Of a DNA stretch of 64,000 bases, positions 20,368-31,738 are shown in pieces. Every line of letters starts with the position of its first letter. The first letter of the stretch is position 1. Source of the stretch: Chondrus crispus (lineage: Eukaryota > Rhodophyta > Florideophyceae > Gigartinales > Gigartinaceae); assembly GCF_000350225.1 (NCBI RefSeq), contig NW_005179262.1, positions 1-64,000 on the forward strand. The letters run 5' to 3'. The translations under genes and the position numbers were made by a program. The notes under the pieces are model-generated. The model searched no databases and was not told the DNA's origin. It saw only the letters and a program-made list of their open reading frames with translations.

Positions 20368-21422
20368 GAATTGCCCTCCGCCACAACGCGTAGGGGCGTC
20401 TCCCTCGCCGGGGAGACGGCCGCTGAGGGCGACGCGCTCCGAGGTACCACGGCGCCCTCTTCTGCACCGCCCTCCGCCACAAGGCGGCGTACCGCAGCCA
20501 CCATCCGCGGGTTGCGCAGGAGCACCCGCAAGTCCGCCTCCGACAACTCAGTCGGATGGCGTCCCTCCACGACCGGGGCCCCTACACGCGTCCCGGTCGC
20601 CTCACCTTCGGCCATCACAACATCCGCCGAAGTTCCACGCTCGCCGTGTTTGGCCCTCACCCGCACGGGCTCCCGAGCCCCGCGTTCGGGATCGTCCCCG
20701 GGAGTCTCCTCCCGGACTCGTACGCGCGTGTTTCCGACACTACCCCCAGTGGCCTGCTCCGGTCGCCCGCGCATCAGCTCGAGCTGGGTGACGTCCAAGG
20801 TCCCGGCCGCGATACGCACCCAGTTGCCCGTTAGCGGGGTGCCGGCATCATACCTCCGACCTGAGGAGTGATTCCTCACGCGATGATTGTCATAATGGTG
20901 CCCTTGGTTATACGGAACCCGAGGCCAGTCAACACTGTCGTGGATATCCAACAGGGCGAGTAGACGCTCCTGTAGCGACGCCGACCCCAGCACCCTCGTC
21001 AGATCGAGCCTCCGCAACCACTCCACCACGGCCGTAGGGAGGACATACAGGCGCCCATCATACGTAGACCAGATTAAGCGCTTGGCTATAATCGCGATCC
21101 ACTCACTCAGGAACACCATCCATTTTGGCGACTGAGGATCTTCCATCATGCCGAGGCCAAAGTATACTAGGCACGGAGGGAGCTCAGCTATGAAGTCCGC
21201 CGGGACTTCATACTGATCAAACCACGTCGGTACCTCGGGGTACCGAGTGTGCAACGTCTCTCGGTCGAACGAGGTTACCTCGACCCACTCATAGGCGATG
21301 AATACCCCCATTCGGTTTCTCATACGACGCTCGAATTTCAGCTTCCCATGCATCACGGGATCTCGCCGCTTCTCCAATTCGACGTCATAGCCGGGGGGCA
21401 TCATCGGAGTGTCCCAGGCCAT
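20368..21422 (-). pseudogene. Right-arm copy of the 393 aa ORF, 3'-truncated
   Basis: Identical in protein to 11963-13144 up to VVAEGN, then fused at the inverted-repeat edge to the start of the gag segment and read out of frame to a stop at 20307. The left-arm copy keeps its own C-terminus, so the right-arm copy is the truncated one. Confidence 0.7.
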
Positions 21423-21425
21423 CAA

Positions 21426-22055
21426 CTAGACTGAGGGTACCTCCTCCCTATTGCGGAGACCCTCCATTACCCGCCGTAAATTAGCGACATAACCCCGGTC
21501 CGCCTCCGACCTGTACGCCCACTTGTCGAGCCCCCACGCTCGCGAGACTAACCGATTACACGGCGTACGGCGAATGCGCTGCCGGAGAAAACTCACGAAC
21601 GCTTCACGCGACTCGGCGTCCGTCCGCCGAAACTCGGGGCGCAATAATTCCCTCTCCACGACCAATCGGTGGGTAAAATCGCGGGAGAACACGGCTTGCA
21701 AACTAAGGCCGCCCGGGAGCTCGCCCGACGCAGTAGCGTACGTACGGACTAGCTCCGGATCTCGCAGACCCTCCGCCGAGAGGAAGGGAGCCCTCTCGAA
21801 CAGGAGGGGGGCGTCGCTCATGGTTCGCCCCCACAACTCGCTCGGTCGAGGCCACACGCCGCCATCTCGGGCGTATATCCCCGCATACATGGCGCCCTGC
21901 ATCGGACACCAGCTGACTATACTCGCCGGATACTCGCGAGGCGTACGAACACACTCGACCACCCCGTAGTCGGAACACCTTCCGCTCCGCCGACGGGTCA
22001 TATCGGGCTTAGACCCGGGACACGTACGCCACTTGGCGGAAATCAATTCGGGCAT
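21426..22055 (-). CDS. Right-arm copy of the 209 aa ORF
   Basis: Protein identical to the left-arm ORF at 11330-11959, with the same in-frame TAG separating it from the next ORF. No recognised domain. Identity over the whole inverted repeat means that conservation of the ORF says nothing about selection. Confidence 0.5.
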   Translation of the reverse strand: MPELISAKWRTCPGSKPDMTRRRSGRCSDYGVVECVRTPREYPASIVSWCPMQGAMYAGIYARDGGVWPRPSELWGRTMSDAPLLFERAPFLSAEGLRDPELVRTYATASGELPGGLSLQAVFSRDFTHRLVVERELLRPEFRRTDAESREAFVSFLRQRIRRTPCNRLVSRAWGLDKWAYRSEADRGYVANLRRVMEGLRNREEVPSV

Positions 22056-22228
22056 CCACCCGAGATACTGTACGCCACTTGGCGGAAATCAATTCGGGCA
22101 TCCACCCGAGATACTGTACGCCACCTGGCGGAAATCATGGCGGTCATCGACCGGGATACTGTACGCATACTTAGCGAAATCGCCCGGATTACAGTTCGCG
22201 GGGACGCTCTACTCTGAGAGGGGGGCTG

Positions 22229-22797
22229 TGTAGTGCACTGTTACGCCTCCCTCAATCGCGAGGCATACGCGGGATGCCACCCTCCCGGGTGCGCATCCCA
22301 CGTGTTACCCACGTATGATCGTGTACATGTACCACGTGTAATCGTGTAACTACCCACCCAGGCATGGCCGGGTGTAAGGCCTGTCGAAGTACGGACAGTC
22401 TGTCACTCCACGTCAAGGCGTGTCGATTCCCACGTGTAGGCGGGTATCATAACCCTATACAGGGGGTATTGCGTACTGTACATCGCGGAGGCTGGTACGC
22501 CGGTAATTATTGCCGTGTTCTAATTAACTATTAATAATAATAATTATTATTAGTACGACGTCGACTAGTATATAGTCGACGCTCGACCCTATGTAAAGAA
22601 GACACGAAGCTTTGGGTCTACAACTCGGGTTTCTGGAACGGAGTCGTAGCCTCGCGTCGGTCCCCGTCCCACGACGGTACCCTGCGAGCCATCTACGTCC
22701 CGATTCCCTCCTGTCTCTACGGCGCGCGTCGTCCCGCCACGCCCGGCTCTCCGCGCGACAGCTGTCCCTACCGCTCCGCCCCTCCTGGGCTCTGTTT
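22229..22797 (-). repeat. Gypsy G1 LTR, right, partial (runs into gap)
   Basis: On the minus strand it ends CAGTGCACTACA (complement at 22229-22240). From 22229 to 22592 it equals the left LTR. From 22593 on it is only distantly similar, although landmarks such as ATCTACG and CCCTACCGCTCCGCCCC are kept. Its start is lost in the assembly gap. Confidence 0.65.
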
Positions 22798-22893
22798 NNN
22801 NNNNNNNNNNNNNNNNNNNNNNNNNNNNNNNNNNNNNNNNNNNNNNNNNNNNNNNNNNNNNNNNNNNNNNNNNNNNNNNNNNNNNNNNNNNNN
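22798..22893. other. Assembly gap (96 N)
   Basis: Run of N. The sequence on the two sides may not be truly adjacent or spaced as shown, which weakens any claim that the whole of 3107-30225 is one physical palindrome. Confidence 1.
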
Positions 22894-22911
22894 CGCCAGT
22901 GTGCTCGGAAG
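22894..22911. other. Possible cloning-vector or adaptor residue at contig edge
   Basis: CGCCAGTGTGCTCGGAAG sits between the gap and copia sequence and does not match the copia element found at this place in the sister copies (31721-31738). The first 12 bases equal the BstXI-side polylinker CGCCAGTGTGCT of common TOPO/pcDNA-type plasmids. Confidence 0.45.
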
Positions 22912-23250
22912 ATCCCACTCAGTGAAGCATGCAAAGAGGCCGCGTGGCTTCGACGCTTCCATGCCGATGTACTTGGTGCGAATTTGGATCCAACAATTCG
23001 CGTTGGGTGTGACCACGCTGGTACGATTGCGTTTGCTCAGAACGAATCTACAAATCGTCGGAACAGGCACATTGATATTACGTATCATTTTGTTCGAGAT
23101 GCGGTGCAGCGAAAACTGGTCACATTGTACCATTGTCCGACAACAGAAATGCCAGCCGATATGCTGACCAAACCACTTGGTCGCGTACTGTTTGAAAAGT
23201 TCGTGGGCATGGTTGGGCTTTCCGAGTGCAAAGCTGCCCAAAGCATGTGA
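22912..23250 (+). pseudogene. Copia RNase H fragment, unit 1
   Basis: C-terminal RNase H, from IPLSEACKEAAW to KAAQSM and TGA, open. It is 5'-truncated at the gap edge. A polypurine tract and the LTR follow. Same segment as 31739-32077. Confidence 0.9.
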
Positions 23251-23261
23251 TCGAGGGGAGG

Positions 23262-24512
23262 TATTGCAAATGTGCGACCACGTGCTGTTATCCGGAAAGT
23301 GCAAAATCGAGCGACACGTGTACATGACTCGACGGTCCGGACCTTCACCCTATATCACCACATGATACGTGTAAATTCTCAGATTTTGGGGTTCTGGGGA
23401 CGAAAGTGGACTTTTGGAGGGTTATGCAAATTTGCATAAATACCGAAATTTTGCATTTGGCCCGAACCGTTATGGGGCTACACAGGCAATACTGCAAATC
23501 TATTGGCCCTCAGGTCTAATGCTGCAATTCTATTGGTCTGTTATTGTCCACTGATTTGCGGTCATGCTGGTGATATATCTTGAATGATCGGTATACGTTT
23601 TAATTACACCATTTCGGCGGTTTCAAGTTGTTCACCATGGTTGTAATGGGTAATTACGGGTGGCCTTGGCGCTGGACACTTGTGTGCGGTGTACAAATGT
23701 ACACATTGCCAGGTTGCTGCGTGTACGTACACTTGTGCACGTCGCCTACATACGGTCCGGCTCGTGTCCGAGTACAGTACACGTGAATTAAAAGTACAAC
23801 AAGTATTTCTCGCAAGAGACATGTACTTACGTGAGTATTCAGTGTACGCGTCACGCTGTATGCGACCCTTGCATCAGCATGGGCCGTTGTACTACACTCT
23901 CGTCAGCATGCGACGTTGTACTGTGCTCTCGTTATGGTGCGCCGTTGGATGCAAGTTGATGACAGTACTCGTGTGATTCACATCGGATATCACGTGAGAT
24001 GTGTAGAAAGTCTGGATGCACATTGTTGCTACCCGTCATAGTTGTCTGGCAGTGTGTACCGAAATTAGTAAGGTACGAAACAAGGGCATGTATGGGGACT
24101 GAGATATGACAGGACTTTGCGTTGTTGGAAATAGAGAGATGCCAAGTTGTTCATTGTGCAAGAATATATTCTGTCATGTCTGGATGCAGATTAGTAAGGT
24201 GTGAAACGATTGCATGTATAGGGCCGTGGTTTACAGTCACTAGAAATGTGTAGAAACTGTTGTGCACTGATAGCCAATAGTTAATTCGTAAGGTGGAAAT
24301 AGAACAGTGTGGACGGGCCAGAAGAGGACCGCGCTTGGTCGCGCATATGGTGAGTACGGTTTACCAGGTGCCAAAGTAATGGGATAGTGTAACACTCAAA
24401 GTGTATAAGTATCGCCGAAAGACGGCTCCAAGTAAACCTCGGCACCAACTCCTTCACTCACACACATCAACCTGCCCTCCTTCTTTCTCTTGCCCCTCCG
24501 AACCTACCATTA
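23262..24512 (+). repeat. LTR-A copy 3 (1,251 bp), unit 1
   Basis: Complete LTR, TATTGCAAATG to CTACCATTA, preceded by polypurine tract TCGAGGGGAGG. Its 3' end is joined not to a primer site but to inverted pol (TTTCA, the complement of TGAAA, at 24513-24517). Confidence 0.95.
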
Positions 24513-27500
24513 TTTCATATCGAATCGTTTGTTGAGTTCATTTTTCATCCATAATATGGCCTCCAAGTCACTTCCAGCTAGCAGCAGATCGTCCACGTAC
24601 AACGCGGCAGATCGTCCACGTACAACGCGATAATCATGATGACATTGCCTTGACGTCGAATGTAAAGACATGGGTCGCTGTGTGTAGTGTTGAAACCAAG
24701 TTCAGTGATCAGAAACTCATCGATCTTACTATGCCATTGGCGATGGGCTTGCTTAAGACCATAGATTGCTTTCAGAAGTTTACACACCGAATCAGGTTTG
24801 ACTTTGTCGATGCATCCTTCAGGTTGCTCCATGTAGATTTCTTCGTGAAGTTCACCGTTGAGGAAGGCAGTCACCACGTCCATTTGATGCAGCTCAAGGT
24901 CAAAGTGCGCAACCAGTGCCAGCAGCAGACGGATAGTTGTGAACTTGATGACAGGGGCGAAAGTCTCAGTGTAATCGATGCCTTCTACTTGTTGAAAGCC
25001 TCGTGCCACAAGACGTCCCTTTGCAGTTTCGACTAACTTTCCGGACTCGTCAGGAAGTTGCTTCACTCCGAAAACCCACCTGGACGTCAGGACGTTTGAT
25101 GCTTGAGATCTTGGAACAAGTGACCATATTTTGTTTTTGTGTTGTGAAGCAAGTTCTTTGTCGATGCCCTTCTGCCAGAAGCGAGCTTTTGGAGAATCCA
25201 TAGCTTGCTTGTACGAGTTTGGGATTTCCGTTATCACATGGGCGTGGCTAAGGAGTCCAGCAGTCACCAAAGCTGCTGCCCACCACGCCCCAGGCGTTTT
25301 GCGAACGCGAGTGGACCGACGGAGATTAGTTGGCAGATCAATCGTTTCTTCCTCAACTACGTGTTGCTCAACTGTTTCGGTGGTTTCGTCCTCCCCTGCA
25401 GTTGGGGAGGAGTTGGAGGATTCATCAGGGTCTTGTTGTTCATCCGGCGATGATGCTTCTGATGCCACTGCATCATTTTCTGCAACTTCCTCATCGATGT
25501 TCAAGTTGATTGCGTCATCATCAGTTGAAGCCTCCCCGTTTGTATCCATCGGTTCACCAGATTTGCCTCCCGTGGACTCGTCAAAAGTAACATCTCTGGA
25601 TACGATCACTTTGTGCAAATCACCATCCCACAACTTGTAAGCTTTCGTATTTTCAGCATACCCCAGAAACATTGCCTCCTTTGCACGGGCGTCAAGTTTC
25701 TGGATGTTGTGTTTTGGTAATGTATACCAACACTTTGAACCGAAAACACGCAAATGACCAACATTTGGCACAGATTTCATCCATAAGTGGTAGGGGGTCA
25801 TCTTGGGGGGAATGGCACGTGACGTGACTCGATTTCGAACGTACACTGCATTGGCAAGTGCTTCTGCCCAGAACCCCTTTGTAACTTTCTTGTGCGCTAG
25901 CATGGAGCGCACCAAGTTTGCCAAAGTTCTGTTCAGTCGCTCGGCGACGCCATTTTGCTCCGGTGTGTACGCGGTCGTCATTTGATGCTGAGTACCATTC
26001 GCAATCAGAAAAGACTTAAACTCCGTAGACAGATACTCACCAGCTCGATCGGTGCGAAGCACTTTGATCTTGCGACCAGTGTGAGTCTGAGCAAGTTGTG
26101 CAAACATTTTGTATCGGTCAAATGCTTCTGATTTATGGTGCATAGGGTACACTACTGACCAGTTTGAGTGATCATCTATGAAGGTAATGAAGTACTTGGC
26201 ACCACCAATGGACTGCACCTCTAAGGGGCCACAAACATCAGAGTGAACTAAGTCTAGACAGAAGTATGCCCGCCTCGAGGACCGCTCTTTTGGGATCACA
26301 GATCGAGTGGCTTTGCCGTAGACGCACGCAGAACATTTTTCAGAGATGCAATCATTGTCAGTATTGTGGATTTTGTTAGCCTCATTACCAAGTAGTTTGA
26401 CTCCACTTACCACATTGTCACGAATCATCGAAGCAATACCTTGAGAATGCACATGTGCGAATCGCTCATGCCACGTTTGCAGAGTGGCAGCATGTGCAGA
26501 TCCGATGTCACTGACGATGTCGAGAACGTAAAGTTCTCCAACCAATGTCGCAGTCGCCACTACGGTTGAGCCTCGCCTGACCATGCATTTTCCATTTTCG
26601 AACCCAACTTTTAGTCCAAGTTCAGTCATTCGACTGACAGAGAGCAGAGAGAACGCAAAGTCCGGAACGTGCAATACATCCGTCAACTTGCACGGTTCGA
26701 TGCGGCCATTCACATTTAACTTCAAGTGAACGTCACCACGGCCGGCAACCTTTGCACTAGCCTTGGTTCCCATCTGAACAGAGGCGGATTCAAGTGGCTC
26801 ATACGTCGCCAACAAAGATCGGTCATATGTAATATGAGCTGTACAAGCTGAATCTACGAGCCACGAAGGAAACTTCTCCATATCGTTCGTGTGCGAAGCT
26901 TTCGACATCAGACATGTGAAGTCGACGCTGTTTACAACCATGTCGGGATCAGGTTTCTGTGTGACAAATGCAGATTGTTTCCGCTGAGACACACGCCGTT
27001 TATATGTGCTAGGAGGAGCCGGGCGACGGCCATTCAACTCCTTTCCCCAGCAGCGGGTTGCCGTATGGCCTGTATGACCGCAGTTCGTGCATTTGTAATC
27101 GTTTATGTCCCGATTGTTCGGGGCATGATTAACAAGAGCCGATGTCTGTGAGGAACTAGACTTCATGTTCACTCGTTGCTCTTCCTGCAGCAGACGACTT
27201 TTCACAAAGTCCAAACTGAATAACTTTTCCTCATTACCGAGAGCATCAAGTGCAACGATGAGAGCCTCGAAACGGGCAGGCAGACCGTTGAGCACTGCCA
27301 TGGCCATCTCCTTGTCATCGATGTTTACGCTCATTGACTTGAGGATGGCTGCCAGCTGCTTGACACGATTGATGTATGCAAGCACCTTTTCACCGGAAAG
27401 CATCTTCACAGTGTAGAACTCACGACGTGCAGCTAGTTTGTTCAGCAAAGTGTGCCTCTCAAACACGTTGACAATAGCTTCCCACATCTCATGAGCAGTA

Positions 27501-27751
27501 TCAACATCACGTACATGCTCAAGATGCTCATCTGATAGGGAGAGACCAATCAGTGCTTTAGCTTTACTGTCACCTCTGATCCACTTCTTACGCTCTTCCG
27601 TGCGTTCCTCACTCGGAACTCTTCCCTCAACGATGTATTGGTCAACATCACGTAGAGCAAGCAGAAGTTGCATTTTCTGCTTCCACACGTAGAAGTTGGA
27701 GTCCGTCAGTTTGTCGATTCTGATGGATCCTCGTCCTCCTTGATCTTCCAT
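24513..27751 (-). CDS. Copia gag-pol copy 2, intact to the RT motif
   Basis: Open frame from ATG 27751 to 24578; residue numbers below count from an ATG 7 codons further up. UBN2-type Gag; zinc knuckle C228-C231-H236-C241; protease D307 (DSA); integrase H435/H440, C480/C483 and D512-D575-E611 (D,D35E). An acidic spacer spans ~740-815, then RT with the first catalytic Asp D965 (HQMDVVTAF) and YVDD at 1051-1054. A 23 bp tandem duplication right after YVDD shifts the frame to a stop. Pol is then cut at TTTCA (24513), with the rest of RT and RNase H at 30226 in the opposite orientation. Gag, protease and integrase could still be made; RT could not. Confidence 0.93.
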
Positions 27752-27923
27752 TTTAGTGCAAATAAACTTCAAGTATTCGAAAATCCGTTCGGGGATCCCA
27801 AGCCGTTAACCGATAGTCAACACAATGGCAAGCCCACCCGTCTAAGAAGTTCGATATGATTACTATAAAGTTGCACTAGGAGAAATTTGCGAACAGATAT
27901 GTGAATTTATTTGGATGAATTCC

Positions 27924-28595
27924 CTAACTATTCTGTTCACAAACTACCTTTAAGTGTGCGGCACCGTTCTCGTGGCACTTCAGGTGCCCGTGAGACTCAA
28001 ACACGCGATTGCAAGGGATACAACGCGGAGTCTCCTTAGCGTTGGCAACTTGAATGCGATGAGACCTAGACTGAATGTGGTCGTAAAAGGCCTTCGCACT
28101 ATTGCCACTAACGCCGCACACTTTACAATATCGCTTATACCGCGGGCACACCTTACGATTCCTCTTGCGCTCACGCTTGAACTGCTTATCCGCGAGAACA
28201 GCCGCTTTCCGAGCAGAAAGTCGATGCGTTGTTTTCTTTATTGGTGCGGGAACAGAGCGCGGAATACGAGGAATCCTATAAGGTGCGGTACTCGAGGAGG
28301 GACCCGGAAGCGCGAGCCGAGGCGAAGTTTGATCCTCAGGCTCAAGCACCTCAACGGATACGACCTCCGATGTCCGAACCGTTCGACCGGTGACCAGCTT
28401 CCCAGGCGCAGAGCGCACCGGTACTAATTCCAGATCTAACACAACCCCGTAAAAACAGGTATTCACAATAAGGAATATGAAGATAATCGTCAGTAACAGA
28501 TTTTGGAATTATTGCTCTTAAGAACCACCAAAACGTGCAAAGACAATCACTTAGATGTGTAGGAAATGGAAAGAAACTCAAAACTTACTTTGCAT
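27924..28595 (-). CDS. Copia-borne two-finger C2H2 protein, unit 1 (spliced model)
   Basis: Second copy of the zinc-finger gene. The frame 27924-28466 again has no ATG. ATGCAAA at 28595-28589 is followed by a GT donor at 28588, and the AG acceptor ends at 28436, a 153 nt intron joining in frame. One substitution separates it from copy 1 in the unspliced frame (Val to Leu), and it falls inside the proposed intron. Both C-X2-C-X12-H-X5-H fingers are intact. It lies between the leader (28600-28958) and gag. Confidence 0.75.
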
Positions 28596-28972
28596 GAGAG
28601 AACGAAGAAAAACCAATTACGAGATTGACGACGACGGCGGTAGCGGGATCGGAAACGAAGACGAAGACCAAAGACAGAGACAGCAGCAAGAACCACAGCA
28701 AGAACGAAAGCCAAACCAAAAACGAAGACAACGAAGACAGCGGGGGCGATGACCAAAACCACTTCACACAAGAGACCAAGAACGACAGCAGCAGCGAAAA
28801 CCAAAACCAAGAACGACGGCAAGAACGAGAGCGACAACGACAGCAAGAAGACCAGCGGAAAGAACGACGAGAGACGGCAGCGAAAACGACAGCGACGACG
28901 ACGGCAGAAACAATGGAACGAGAACGACAGACTCATGCAGTGAAACGACAGCGAGGGACTGGGCCCATATCC

Positions 28973-30225
28973 TAATGGTAGGTTCGGAGGGGCAAGGGAA
29001 AGAAGGAGGGCAGGTTGATGTGTGTGAGTGAAGGAGTTGGTACCGAGGTTTACTTGGAGCCGTCTTTCGGCGATACTTATACACTTTGAGTGTTACACTA
29101 TCCCATTACTTTGGCACCTGGTAAACCGTACTCACCATATGCGCGACCAAGCGCGGTCCTCTTCTGGCCCGTCCACACTGTTCTATTTCCACCTTACGAA
29201 TTGACTATTGACTATCAGTGCACAACAGTTTCTACACATTTCGAGTGACTGTAAACCGTGGCCCTATACATGCAATCGTTTCACACCTTACTAATCTGCA
29301 TCCAGACATGACAGAATATATTCTTGCACAATGAACAACTTGGCATCTCTCTATTTCCAACAACGCAAAGTCCTGTCATATCTCAGTCCCCATACATGCC
29401 CTTGTTTCGTACCTTACTAATTTCGGTACACACTGCCAGACAACTATGACGGGTAGCAATAATGTGCATCCAGACTTTCTAAACATCTCACGTGATATCC
29501 GATGTGAATCACACGAGTACTGTCATCAACTTGCATCCAACGGCGCACCACAGCGAGAGCACAGTACAACGTCGCATGCTGACGAGAGTGTAGTACAACG
29601 GCGCATGCTGATGCAAGGGTCGCATACAGCGTGACGCGTACACTGAATACTCACGTAAGTACATGTCTCTTGCGAGAAATACTTGTTGTACTTTTAATTC
29701 ACATGTACTGTACTCGGACACGAGCCGGACCGTATGTAGGCGACGTGTACAAGTGTACGTACACGCAGCAACCTGGCAATGTGTACATTTGTACACCGCA
29801 CACAAGTGTCCAGCGCCAAGGCCACCCGTAATTACCCATTACAACCATGGTGAACAACTTGAAACCGCCGAAATGATGTAATTAAAACGTATACTGATCA
29901 TTCAAGATATATCACCAGCATGACTGCATATAAGTGGACAATACCCGACCAATAGAATTGCAGCATTCGAACCGACACCCAATAGATTTGCAGCATTGCC
30001 TGTGTAGCCCTCTATAACGGTTCGGGCCAAATGCAAAATTTCGGTATTTATGCAAATTTGCATAACCCTCCAAAAGTCCACTTTCGTCCCCAGAACCCCA
30101 AAATCTGAGAATTTACACGTGTCATGTGGTGATATGGGGTGAGGGTCCGGACCGTCGAGTCATGTACACGTGTCGCTCGATTTTGCACTTTCCAAATAAC
30201 AGCATGTGGTCGCACATTTTCAATA
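28973..30225 (-). repeat. LTR-A copy 4 (1,253 bp), unit 1
   Basis: The element's 5' LTR, lying inverted next to its own primer site (28959-28972). It reads TATTGAAAATG to CTACCATTA on the minus strand. Its outer end is fused to pol at 30226 (CAATA|TGAAAGACC). It differs from copy 3 at several sites, e.g. TATTGAAAATG versus TATTGCAAATG. Confidence 0.95.
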
Positions 30226-30624
30226 TGAAAGACCTTGGCGAGGCGAAGACTTGTATTGGTCTAGAAATCGACCGTATACGTTCTAAACACGTCCTGACCG
30301 TCACACAGTCGAAGTATGCCCAAGCAGTACTGAAACGGTTCAAAATGTCGGCATGCAATCCTTGCGTTACTCCGATGGAACAGTCTCGACATGTCACCAT
30401 GCAAGTTGCCGAAACTGGCACTGATGACAACCCATGCTTTGAACCATATCGTCAGGCCATTGGATGTCTAATGTTCCTAATGGTCGGGACCCGCCCCGAC
30501 ATGGCGTTTGCCATTGGAAAGTTATCTCAACACTGTGCCGACCCTCACGATTCGCATTGGACAGGTGTGAAACGTGTTTTGAGATACTTGCATGGGTCCC
30601 AGCATCTTGGAATAGTGTTTGGTA

Positions 30625-31563
30625 TAATGGTAGGTCAGCGGGCCGAAGGGGATTCGAAGGACGGTTGATGAGGTGAAGTTGAAGGATTGGGTACCGATTT
30701 ACTTCGAGTCGCCAACTTCTGGCGCTACTTATACACTTCTGCAATCTTCTTGAACTCAACTACCAAACACTACGACACACAAACTACAAATGTATTGGCT
30801 CTAACACATGTGCCCGTCTTGCTACTCAGCCAAACTGGCGATGGCCCAACAAACATAACAGAAAACCGCCTTACGAATTACCACTGTCATGACGGAGAAA
30901 TTAGTAAGGCAGTACAACAAAGCACAGCAAAGCACAAATTCCCTTACTATTCCAAATCCAGCGTGGCACAAATTCGTAAGGCACGTTTACAGCTCACACG
31001 TTGCCTTACGAATTCAAATCAATCCTGCAAGGACTGTTTACAGCGCACACGTTGCCTTATGAATCTGAATCTCTCGTGAGGCCCTGTCCACTGTCAATTA
31101 CAACAGTGCACATTTTGCCTTACGAATTCAAAACTCGCGCAACGGTATCTTTGTGTCCTGCTGTACCCATGCTGCACTCCATGGACGCTGTAAACCTTCG
31201 GCACGTGCCAGGCACCCGCCACCAAGGTTCCACACTTTGTCTGTAAGACTGCAGGCGTACTGTACGCGTCCGACAGTGTAATGAGGACATGTGTCCATGT
31301 CGTACACGTGTCAGGCGGAGAAAATGAAACATGCTCAGATTGTACTGTACAGTGCAACCGTGTACATATTTCACACCTGTACACGTTGAAAACCAAACTT
31401 GCTCCTGAAGTACTGTAAAGTGCAACCGTGTACAGAAATCACACGTGTACACGTTGAAAATCAAACTTGCTCAGCTCGTCACGCGTAGTGTTTTTGCTTT
31501 TACATGTGTCATACCTGTCGTTGTGTGTCATGCATATCAGCATGTGGTCGTAGAATTACAACA
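30625..31563 (-). mobile_element. LTR-B solo LTR (939 bp), unit 1
   Basis: Inserted in copia-A pol with a perfect target duplication TGGTA (30620-30624 and 31564-31568). On the minus strand it runs TGTTGTAATT to CCTACCATTA. It shares the TATAAGTAGCGCC promoter core and the CTACCATTA end with LTR-A but is otherwise different. Internally it has ~74 bp repeats (CCGTGTACA...CACGTGTACACGTTGAAAA) and repeated CGTTGCCTTACGAATT units. No internal coding region is present, so it is a solo LTR. Confidence 0.9.
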
Positions 31564-31738
31564 TGGTAAAGTTGATCTTGGTACGGAACTTCATGGGTAT
31601 AGAGACGCTGATTGGGGCGGATGCCTTGAATCACGAACATCAACGAGTGGGTACGTGTTCAAGCTTTGTGATGGGCCTATCAGTTGGGCTTCCCGGAAAC
31701 AAACAGTAGTTGCAAAGTCTACTTGTGAGGCAGAATAC

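Larger units (their letters stand above)
10797..22592. repeat. Long inverted repeat, arms 10797-13015 and 20368-22592
   Basis: Two ~2.22 kb arms, apparently identical, point toward each other around a 7.35 kb centre holding gypsy gag-pol. Each arm has the inner half of an LTR, the stem-loop tandem repeats and the two unrecognised ORFs. Identity stops sharply at both ends: outside 10797/22592 the LTRs remain alignable but are strongly diverged. Confidence 0.8.

Noticed and set aside
22524-23325. ORFs running through the N gap
   Set aside because: Translation across Ns is meaningless; the real content is an LTR edge on the left and copia RNase H on the right.
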